From assembly GCA_965200765.1 (NCBI GenBank), contig OZ241380.1, positions 2,604,001-2,668,000 on the forward strand: a DNA stretch of 64,000 nucleotides. The letters run 5' to 3'. Positions within the stretch are counted from its first letter, which is position 1. The number at the start of each line of letters is the position of its first letter. Position numbers and translations under genes: made by a program. Origin of the DNA: G965200765 sp965200765. Lineage in GTDB: Bacteria > Pseudomonadota > Gammaproteobacteria > Arenicellales > JAJDZL01. Positions 57,299 to 64,000 of the stretch are shown piece by piece. Below the pieces are notes generated by a model. That model did not search any database and was not told where the DNA came from. It saw only the letters and a list, made by a program, of their open reading frames with translations.

Positions 57299-59281
57299 AT
57301 GCTCGAAGAAAAGATTTCGAAGGTAAAGGCACAGAAGTCCAAAAAATTTTCTCTGTTTATTTGGTTGATACTGGCAACAGTGTTCATTGCTGCTGCCGGT
57401 TTATCGCATTTCTATTTTGACCGGGTTTCAGATTTGTTTCGTTTGGACCAAGCGGATTCGATTTCCAATGACAGTATCGAACAGAATTTGGTACCTGCTC
57501 CTTCGAACGTTGAAACAGCGCCTTCAACTATCACCGATGAATCTGAAATCAGTATTGAAGTTGACGATGCTCAATTCGCCGAAACGGATCTAGAGCAAAG
57601 CGCGGAAGATAGGCCGTCAAATGATGTTGATATAGCTGAGCCAGATAAATCAGAAGAACCAAATCAAATCACAACTGAAAATACAGGGACAGATGGAAGC
57701 GAACTCGACCTGAAAAATCAGCCCGAAATAGTCGAGGTCGGTGAAAACCAAGAATCGACTCCGGTAAACAATGCGCCTGAACAGAATCAAGATTCAAGTA
57801 CGACAACTTTCACTCAATCGCCGATTGCAACTGACCAAACCGACGACTTGCAGTCTGAAACTGAGATAGAAAATCAAATAGTTTCCGATACCGGTAAACT
57901 GGAAGACGAAAATCAAAATTCGGTTGTTGAAACAACAGTAGAAGAAACTCCTGAAGATCGGGCTTCACCATCGGTGGTTGATTCAACAGAGACGGAACAA
58001 GTCGCAAGCCTGGACAGTTCTAGTCAATCGCAGATTTCCGGAGACAATTCCAATTACTATCGCGAACAGTATTTAAACAAGTACAAGCAATATCAACAAA
58101 CAACTGAACCCTTGGTTGCAAAATTGAATTTGAATAATTGGGCAGTTGGAGAAGCTGAAAAACTGAAAAGTATGGAACAAAGAGCAACAGAAAAATTCTC
58201 TGTTGGCGAGTACTTGAATGCCTCCAAAATTCTTGATGAGGCAATAAGCACAGTTCAACAATTGGAGTCTGTTCATTCAACAAAACTGGAAGAACTTAAA
58301 CTGGCTGCAAACACAGCATACTCCAGCAATTTAGCCGAGGAGGCAACAAACTATATTGATATGGCACTCAATCTGGCCCCAAATGATTCTGAAATGCTAG
58401 CTTTGCAATCGCGCGCCAGTACACTCACACAGGTTTTGGGGCTTTTACAGGAAGCAAGTACCGCCCGGAACTTGAATCGTCCAAAGACAGAACTCGCAAT
58501 TTTGAAGCAGATCATAGAGTTGGATTCGAATCGGCACGAAGAAAAGGAACGCATAGCGAATCTGCAAGCAGAAATCGTCAAGCAAAAATTTAGCAATGCA
58601 ATACGCAGTGCACAAACGGAACTGGACCGCGGTAACCTGGAAAAGGCGAAAAGTGAAACTCTGATTGCCAAGAATATTTTTCCAAAATCCAATGATGTTG
58701 CTGTTCTGGAAAACAAAATCAAGTTGCTTGAAAAAGAACAGCAGTTTTCAGAGCAAATTCAACTTGCCACCAACGCATCCAGAGAAGACGACTGGGAAAA
58801 ATCCCTGCAACACTTTTCCAAGGCAGTTGAATTGAAACCAAACGATTTGGTTGCACTTGAAAGTCAACGAGAGGCCCAAACGATAGTTTCAGTTACCAGG
58901 CTACTTGGCGAGAAGCTCATAAATGAACATCGTATGTCCGACATCAACGTTGCACGTCAAGTGCTAGCGAACTTGAAAGGTTCGGAACAGTATCTTGCAT
59001 TTAGTCCAAAATTGAAGAATGTTCATGAAAAATTGTTGGCAAGTCTGAATTTGTACGAAAAGAAGGTTGAAGTCAATGTATTGTCAGACAATGAAACTCA
59101 TATAATTGTGGTAGGAGTTGGAATCGTTGGGAAGACTACAGGCCGAACCATTCAGTTGCGGCCAGGCAAGCATGTATTTGAAGGCTCTCGGCCCGGTTAT
59201 CGGTCCGTTCGGGTTCCTGTAAACATAGAACCCGGCAGTTCACCAATTGAAACAACCGTGGTGTGCAATGAACAAATTTGA
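57299..59281 (+). CDS. Membrane-anchored TPR protein of the VWA/stator operon
   Basis: 660 residues. A single transmembrane helix at about 19-40 (SLFIWLILATVFIAAAGL) puts the bulk outside the cytoplasm. Residues ~50-250 are acidic and low in complexity, like a spacer. Residues ~265-560 are TPR/coiled-coil-like helical pairs (KILDEAISTVQQLE; EEATNYIDMALNLAPND; SLQHFSKAVELKPND). The C-terminus (GKHVFEGSRPGYRSVRVPV) resembles a PEGA domain. It overlaps the next gene by 14 bp. It is likely a periplasmic scaffold. Confidence 0.8.
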   Translation: MLEEKISKVKAQKSKKFSLFIWLILATVFIAAAGLSHFYFDRVSDLFRLDQADSISNDSIEQNLVPAPSNVETAPSTITDESEISIEVDDAQFAETDLEQSAEDRPSNDVDIAEPDKSEEPNQITTENTGTDGSELDLKNQPEIVEVGENQESTPVNNAPEQNQDSSTTTFTQSPIATDQTDDLQSETEIENQIVSDTGKLEDENQNSVVETTVEETPEDRASPSVVDSTETEQVASLDSSSQSQISGDNSNYYREQYLNKYKQYQQTTEPLVAKLNLNNWAVGEAEKLKSMEQRATEKFSVGEYLNASKILDEAISTVQQLESVHSTKLEELKLAANTAYSSNLAEEATNYIDMALNLAPNDSEMLALQSRASTLTQVLGLLQEASTARNLNRPKTELAILKQIIELDSNRHEEKERIANLQAEIVKQKFSNAIRSAQTELDRGNLEKAKSETLIAKNIFPKSNDVAVLENKIKLLEKEQQFSEQIQLATNASREDDWEKSLQHFSKAVELKPNDLVALESQREAQTIVSVTRLLGEKLINEHRMSDINVARQVLANLKGSEQYLAFSPKLKNVHEKLLASLNLYEKKVEVNVLSDNETHIIVVGVGIVGKTTGRTIQLRPGKHVFEGSRPGYRSVRVPVNIEPGSSPIETTVVCNEQI

Positions 59282-61289
59282 ACAACAACTTGTAGATGCC
59301 AAAAAACGTTTCCGAACAAGATTACTTTTTGTTGGTCTGGGCGGATTCTCATTACTGTTCGTTGCGCTAATCGTAATATACTGGACCCGGGCTGTATCGG
59401 TTCATATAACTCCGCAAGAAGCTGCCTATTTGTCTAATATATCAATTTCGGATGGCGTGGGCGTAGTTATAGCGGGAAAAGTATTTTCACTTGGCAAGCA
59501 TGCTGAATTGCTTGTCAAGGCGAAAGGATTCTATGATGAAACCATAGACATAGATTTTGGTTCCGGCATCAGAAATATTTCTGTCAACATGCGTGAAGTA
59601 CCATCACAAGTGGTTATTACAACAACACCTGCAAGCGAGAAAACTCAGTGGCTCCTCAATGGCAAAACAAAATTTGTAGGAGAGCGATTTGTTCGGAACA
59701 TGTTGTCAGGATTGAAGTCTGTTGAAATTGACCACCCGTACTTTATGGAAGAAGTTGTTGAATTTGAAGTTGAGAGAGCGAAGTCTGTTCTACTGGAAGT
59801 TGAGCTCAAGACAATTTCCCGAAATCTTGTAATTCAATCTGTGCCTGACAAGGCACAGGTCGAGATCAATGGCGAGCTGATTGGGCAAACACCGGTCGAA
59901 GTCGAACTTGAAGGAGGTATTCACGATTTGAATGTTAGTCGTTCTGGCTACTTTACAGCTACGGATACGATTGAAGTGACCAACACGTCGAATGACTTGC
60001 TAAGAGATTTTATATTAAAGACAAAATTGGCCTTTGTAGGAGTCAGTGTTTCACCATCAGGGGGAATGTTGACTGTTGATGGTTTGATCACCAATCCTTC
60101 CTCTAAAATTTCACTAACACCGAATCAAAACCATGTCTTGCGATATGAGAAAGAAGGCTATATTTCACAATCCAGCAACATTAACTTAAAACCGGAGGAG
60201 CAGACAAAAATTTCCTTTCAACTTCAAAAGGAAACTGGTCAAGTCATAGTCAAGTCACATCCCTCAGCTGAAATTCTTGTTGACGGGAAATCCTACGGCA
60301 ATACGCCCCAAGATCTGAAGCTTCAGACAATACCGCAGACTATAGTATTGAGGCAGGAAGGATATCGTGCCGAAGAAATTTCAATTACTCCGGATGCCAA
60401 CTCCCCGCTTTTAGTGCAGAAAATCTTGCAAACCGAATTTGAAGTCCAAATGTCACAAGCCACCGATATGGTTAGTAATTCAGTTGGAATCAAGATGAAA
60501 CTGTTCGACCCCAGGCTCAACTCCCGGGGGCGCTATACAATGGGTGCCCCTAGAAATGAAACAGGCCAGCGCGCAAATGAATTCTTGAGAGAAGTTGAAC
60601 TGACCAAACCATTCTATGTCGGTACTACCGAGGTTACGGAAGGACAATTCGCTTCGTTCAAAGGAAGCAAACCTGGCAACCCTGATTTTCCTGTAAAAAA
60701 TGTATCTTGGACACGTGCGGCAGAATTTTGCAATTGGCTGAGCAAGCAAGAAGGGTTGGAGTTGGTTTACAATTTTACAAACGGCATAGTGATTGGTTTC
60801 AACCCAAAAGCGAACGGTTATCGATTATTGACCGAAGCCGAATGGGAATGGCTTGCACGGGTGGCTGGTCGATCGAAAAAATTCAAATTTGTTTGGGGTA
60901 ATGAGACAACAATCCCTCCTCGTAGCGGAAATTTTGCAGATGAAAGCGGCAAGAAGAGCTTGGCCCGAATCATACCCCGATACAGTGACGGATTTCCTTC
61001 GATTGCACCGGTGGGTTCATTTCCTGCTGACCCGGCGGGATTGCATGATGTAGCTGGAAATGTAAGCGAGTGGGTGCATGATGTTTATTCATTGATTCCA
61101 CCCAAACCCAGTCAAGTCGAGCTGAACCCATTTGGCGAGCAAATCGGCACTAGTCATGTGATTAAGGGAAGCAACTTTCGTTCTGCGACGGTGACCGAGA
61201 TGCGTTCCAGTTTTCGCGAAGGATTGACCGAAGAACAGGAAGAAATAGGATTTCGAATTGCAAGATACGTGTATGGTAAGGAAGGATGA
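59268..61289 (+). CDS. PEGA-repeat / SUMF1-domain membrane protein
   Basis: 673 residues from the ATG at 59268 inside the end of the upstream gene. A transmembrane helix spans roughly residues 19-41 (LLFVGLGGFSLLFVALIVIY). Several PEGA-type repeats follow (for example VPDKAQVEINGELIGQTPVE; HPSAEILVDGKSYGNTPQDL). The C-terminal ~240 residues are a SUMF1/FGE-sulfatase domain: YTMGAPRNETGQ, TEVTEGQFASF, GYRLLTEAEWEWLAR, GLHDVAGNVSEWVHD and IGFRIARY. The copper-binding cysteines of true formylglycine-generating enzymes are not seen at the C-terminus, so a binding rather than catalytic role is likely. Confidence 0.85.
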   Translation: MNKFEQQLVDAKKRFRTRLLFVGLGGFSLLFVALIVIYWTRAVSVHITPQEAAYLSNISISDGVGVVIAGKVFSLGKHAELLVKAKGFYDETIDIDFGSGIRNISVNMREVPSQVVITTTPASEKTQWLLNGKTKFVGERFVRNMLSGLKSVEIDHPYFMEEVVEFEVERAKSVLLEVELKTISRNLVIQSVPDKAQVEINGELIGQTPVEVELEGGIHDLNVSRSGYFTATDTIEVTNTSNDLLRDFILKTKLAFVGVSVSPSGGMLTVDGLITNPSSKISLTPNQNHVLRYEKEGYISQSSNINLKPEEQTKISFQLQKETGQVIVKSHPSAEILVDGKSYGNTPQDLKLQTIPQTIVLRQEGYRAEEISITPDANSPLLVQKILQTEFEVQMSQATDMVSNSVGIKMKLFDPRLNSRGRYTMGAPRNETGQRANEFLREVELTKPFYVGTTEVTEGQFASFKGSKPGNPDFPVKNVSWTRAAEFCNWLSKQEGLELVYNFTNGIVIGFNPKANGYRLLTEAEWEWLARVAGRSKKFKFVWGNETTIPPRSGNFADESGKKSLARIIPRYSDGFPSIAPVGSFPADPAGLHDVAGNVSEWVHDVYSLIPPKPSQVELNPFGEQIGTSHVIKGSNFRSATVTEMRSSFREGLTEEQEEIGFRIARYVYGKEG

Positions 61290-61453
61290 TTAAGAATTTC
61301 GGACAATTTGGAAAAGCATTGGCTTGGATTACGATTGCTATCGTGATATTGGTTGCTTGGGCAATTTACGGGTTTACAGGTGATGTTGATGCTGACAACA
61401 AGCCGTATTCCGTTAGTTTGAATAGCCCGGTAACATTCCCTGTTGACATTTGA
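61286..61453 (+). CDS. 55-residue single-pass membrane protein
   Basis: The ATG overlaps the upstream stop codon (ATGA), which implies translational coupling. MIKNFGQFGKALAW is followed by a transmembrane helix (about residues 14-31, ITIAIVILVAWAIYGF) and a short polar tail ending FPVDI. It ends 12 bp before the proton-channel gene. Its position and coupling support a real accessory subunit. Confidence 0.7.
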   Translation: MIKNFGQFGKALAWITIAIVILVAWAIYGFTGDVDADNKPYSVSLNSPVTFPVDI

Positions 61454-61465
61454 TACTCTGGATCA

Positions 61466-62260
61466 ATGTCGTCTGTATTCAAGAGTGTAATCGCACTGAT
61501 TCTGAGTGCCTCAGGTGTGCACTTGCTGTATACAGGAGTGATCCGACCTCACGCAGAACAAGCCTTGGCCATCGCGCAGGCCGAAGGTCAATCAACAGTT
61601 CGAACTCTTTCAGTTGTTCTCAAAGACTATGAGCAGGAAATCTGCATTGTTCTCATGCTTTGGGGATTGTTCCTGATCATTGACAAATCCATTTCTATTG
61701 TTCGTCACCGATACTTGTTTGATATCGATCTGTTGGAACCTGCCAGTGACGAGGAAGATGCAGAGAAAATAACCTTGGCCAAAGAAATGGAAAATAGCCT
61801 GGAATCATTGCAATCGCTGCCCCCGAAATTACGTAGCACACCACTCATTGAAACACTTGCGGCATCTGTCCGCCGGTATGTCATTACCAAGGATGTACAA
61901 AATACCTCTGATGCGATCGTTACCGGTGTAGATGCTTTGGCTGCACGTATAGAGTCGGAAAATGCGATGATTCGGTATTTGATTTGGGCAATCCCTTCAA
62001 TCGGTTTCCTGGGTACAGTGCGTGGCATCGGGCAGGCCCTTGCTCAAGCCGATGAAGCTCTTGCAGGGGACATTGCCAATATGGCCGCAAGTCTCGGGGT
62101 AGCATTCAATTCAACCTTTGTAGCTCTGATTATCAGCATCATTCTCATGTTTTTCCTGCACCAGTTGCAACGTTTGCAGGACGGCCTGGTAGTTGACACA
62201 CAGGCCTATTGTGAAAAATTCTTGTTGAATCGAATTGGCAAATCTGATGAGGAGAGCTAA
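61466..62260 (+). CDS. MotA/TolQ/ExbB-family proton channel
   Basis: 264 residues. Helices at about 5-25 and 57-78 are followed by a cytoplasmic loop. The two signature helices come next: WAIPSIGFLGTVRGIGQAL near residue 174, and LGVAFNSTFVALIISIILMF near 210. The first matches the ExbB/TolQ PLLGLLGTVxG motif. It should assemble as a pentameric ring that couples proton flow to movement of ExbD/TolR-type partners. The next gene starts inside its 3' end. The two following VWA proteins are the evident partners. Confidence 0.9.
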   Translation: MSSVFKSVIALILSASGVHLLYTGVIRPHAEQALAIAQAEGQSTVRTLSVVLKDYEQEICIVLMLWGLFLIIDKSISIVRHRYLFDIDLLEPASDEEDAEKITLAKEMENSLESLQSLPPKLRSTPLIETLAASVRRYVITKDVQNTSDAIVTGVDALAARIESENAMIRYLIWAIPSIGFLGTVRGIGQALAQADEALAGDIANMAASLGVAFNSTFVALIISIILMFFLHQLQRLQDGLVVDTQAYCEKFLLNRIGKSDEES

Positions 62261-63326
62261 GCGAAAACCGGAAGGGTTCAATATTGCGTTTTTGGATGTA
62301 ATGTCATGCGGGCTTGGTGCAGTCACACTGATCTTCATGTTGGTGAAATACCAGACTGAAGTAGTTGATACTGAAAGCAGTGCCCTGGTGCAAGAATTGG
62401 CAGTCATTGAAAGTCAAACAGAATCTACATTGACACAAAACAGATTGCTGGAAAGTCAACTCCAAAAATTGACCAAAGAACTGCAACAAAAAGAAAGCAG
62501 TGTAACGCGACAAATTGCTCAGCGTGATGCCAAGATGCAGGAAATTGAGCAAATCAATAGTGAAATTGCAAAGCTAACACTTGAAATTCAGAAAAATCAG
62601 ATTGCCAGTGCTGACACTTCAGCTGTAAATCCATCTCCCCAGAATACGGAAGACCATCTAATTGGCTTGAAAGTCAGTGGCAGGCGAATCTTGATCCTTT
62701 TGGACAGTAGTGCCTCAATGGCGGATGAGCGTCTAGTTGATATTGTACAAATTCAAGTCTCGGACACTGCGACAAAAGTGTCTGCCCCAAAGTGGCAACG
62801 AACACTCCGAGTGGTGAATTGGATTCTGGACCGAGTACCGGAAAATAGCGAATATATGGTTGTAACGTACAACCAGAAAGCGAATTTTTTACATGGCAAT
62901 CAATGGATCAATGGTTCGGATTTACAAGGTAGACAGAAAGTAACCACCGCGCTTCGCAAACTTTATCCTGACAATGCTACTAACTTGTATGCTGCATTGA
63001 AGCATGTCAAAGACAATAGACTGAGGCCATCTGACATCTATATCATAACTGATGGGCTACCAACAAAGGGAAGTGGAAAGTTGACTCGCTCAATTCGATT
63101 AGCGGTTCAGTGCAAATCATTTTCCAGCAAAACTACTACGATTTCAAGTTCTTGTCGGGAAGCAATGTTTTATTCTGCAGTCAGAGGATTTTCGACCGGT
63201 CGAAATTCTAAAATCAACACTGTACTGCTTCCGATTGAAGGTGACCCCGATGCAGCATTTGCATATTGGCAATGGAGTTCTTCAACCGGAGGAATGATGG
63301 TTAGTCCTCCATCATCTTGGCCATGA
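62247..63326 (+). CDS. VWA protein with ExbD/TolR-like N-terminal helix (A)
   Basis: 359 residues from ATG 62247. The basic N-terminus (RRAKRK) is followed by a single transmembrane helix FNIAFLDVMSCGLGAVTLIF with Asp17. A coiled coil (about residues 45-118, Gln/Glu/Lys-rich) leads to a von Willebrand A domain beginning near 145. The MIDAS motif D153-S-S-A-S157 and the later ITDGLPT aspartate are intact. The short basic tail, one helix with an early aspartate, and an extracytoplasmic domain reproduce the plan of ExbD/TolR. The gene is coupled by overlap to both neighbours. Confidence 0.85.
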   Translation: MRRAKRKPEGFNIAFLDVMSCGLGAVTLIFMLVKYQTEVVDTESSALVQELAVIESQTESTLTQNRLLESQLQKLTKELQQKESSVTRQIAQRDAKMQEIEQINSEIAKLTLEIQKNQIASADTSAVNPSPQNTEDHLIGLKVSGRRILILLDSSASMADERLVDIVQIQVSDTATKVSAPKWQRTLRVVNWILDRVPENSEYMVVTYNQKANFLHGNQWINGSDLQGRQKVTTALRKLYPDNATNLYAALKHVKDNRLRPSDIYIITDGLPTKGSGKLTRSIRLAVQCKSFSSKTTTISSSCREAMFYSAVRGFSTGRNSKINTVLLPIEGDPDAAFAYWQWSSSTGGMMVSPPSSWP

Positions 63327-64000
63327 AAGATCGAAAAAGAAGATTTGAAATTTTCAGTGTATCCTTCTTGGACATTATTTGTTGTGGATTCGGTGCAATT
63401 GTATTACTTGTTTTGCTGTCAAAGCAAGATGTTGACGGAGGCGTACCGGATGTTAGTAAAGTTGCGGATCTATTGAACTCTGTGATAAGCGCTGAGAGCG
63501 AAGCAGCACAAGCAAGTGACAGGAATCAGGGACTTCGCAAGCAAATCGAGATTCAACAAAACCGCTTGTCAATCGCAACAGAAATGTCAAGTGATTCAGG
63601 TCAAAACCAATCCTCGCTGGAACAACAGTTGGACCAAAAGAAAGCAGAGCTTGCTGCCTTGCAAAGCCAGGCAGATGAGCCCATAGTAGAAATTCAACCC
63701 GGTGCGACTAGCGAAAAAGTTGTCGAAGTCGGTGGAATTCCGGTTGATGCCGAATACATCATATTCATTGTAGATACATCTGGCAGCATGCAAGTAATTT
63801 GGAATCGCGTGATTCGGCAAATTGAAAATATTTTGGATATTCATCCCGAAGTTCACGGGTTTCAGATTATGAACGATATGGGTAACTACCTGATTTCTCG
63901 ATACTCCGGAAAATGGATTCCAGATACTCCATCAAGGAGAAAATCAGTATTGAGCCGAATGAAAAACTGGTTGAGCTTCTCAAATAGTAGTCCAATGGAG
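63323..64000 (+). CDS. VWA protein with ExbD/TolR-like N-terminal helix (B), partial
   Basis: The first 226 residues; the gene runs off the window. It starts with an ATGA overlap of the previous stop. KDRKRRFEIFSVS precedes the helix FLDIICCGFGAIVLLVLL, again with Asp17. A coiled-coil stretch (about residues 45-110) leads to a VWA domain with MIDAS D151-T-S-G-S155 (FIVDTSGSMQ). It shares the FLD-x3-CG-x-GA helix motif with the preceding protein, so the two look like paralogous partners. Confidence 0.85.
   Translation, partial: MKDRKRRFEIFSVSFLDIICCGFGAIVLLVLLSKQDVDGGVPDVSKVADLLNSVISAESEAAQASDRNQGLRKQIEIQQNRLSIATEMSSDSGQNQSSLEQQLDQKKAELAALQSQADEPIVEIQPGATSEKVVEVGGIPVDAEYIIFIVDTSGSMQVIWNRVIRQIENILDIHPEVHGFQIMNDMGNYLISRYSGKWIPDTPSRRKSVLSRMKNWLSFSNSSPME

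Noticed and set aside
54537..64000. Zorya anti-phage system
   Set aside because: A MotA-like channel with membrane partners recalls ZorA/ZorB, but the partners carry VWA domains rather than an OmpA-like peptidoglycan domain, and no ZorC/D/E-type gene is in the window.

Overview
The window looks like a chromosomal stretch of a Gram-negative proteobacterium, most likely a gammaproteobacterium. It carries MutM, a YfhL-type ferredoxin, GlpK, a lipoprotein with a lipobox, and three giant proteins ending in an autotransporter-like beta-barrel with a terminal phenylalanine. Species cannot be fixed from sequence alone. Base composition is mixed: the metabolic genes are of moderate GC, while several blocks (about 3.4-5.0 kb, 8.7-9.8 kb, 13.3-14.4 kb, 19.0-20.6 kb, 46-52.5 kb) are visibly AT-rich and look acquired.

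Layout. 0-8.5 kb: an iron-sulfur flavoreductase, mutM, a class III aminotransferase, two divergent unrecognised genes, a ferredoxin with an ADP-forming acyl-CoA synthetase, and a lone ABC ATPase. 8.7-14.4 kb: an accessory strip with an SDH-type Clp-fold proteinase and small partner, a decayed transposase, a ferredoxin-NADP reductase, a HEPN protein and an HTH-ImmA/IrrE metallopeptidase. 14.5-18.5 kb: a tight leftward operon of TGS GTPase, MFS transporter and ThDP decarboxylase. 19-20.6 kb: an unrecognised TPR-like protein. 21-37.2 kb: a surface-antigen island of three leftward autotransporter-like genes. Each lies behind a promoter whose -35/-10 spacer contains a run of 10-12 G, and a fourth such promoter is orphaned. 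Large direct repeats, a PTD minisatellite linker and IS debris lie in the same island. 37.3-45.7 kb: SDR, glycerophosphodiesterase, glycerol kinase, and a polyamine-type ABC importer with an Asp/Glu-racemase-family enzyme. 46-52.5 kb: a type I-G (former I-U) CRISPR interference operon (cas3, csb3, csb1, csb2) without adaptation genes or an array in the window. It is flanked on the upstream side by a decayed IS1595 element. 54.5-64 kb: a compact rightward operon running off the window edge.

The last operon is the best candidate for an undescribed system. It encodes a secreted protein, a lipoprotein, a membrane-anchored TPR protein, a PEGA-SUMF1 protein, a tiny membrane protein, a MotA/TolQ/ExbB-type proton channel, and two von Willebrand A proteins. 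Both VWA proteins begin with an almost identical single transmembrane helix carrying an aspartate at residue 17. The layout matches ExbD/TolR, suggesting a proton-driven stator whose periplasmic output modules are a VWA pair. The autotransporter island is the second highlight: a family of surface proteins set up for stochastic on/off or graded expression by poly-G slippage, and for reshuffling by recombination.
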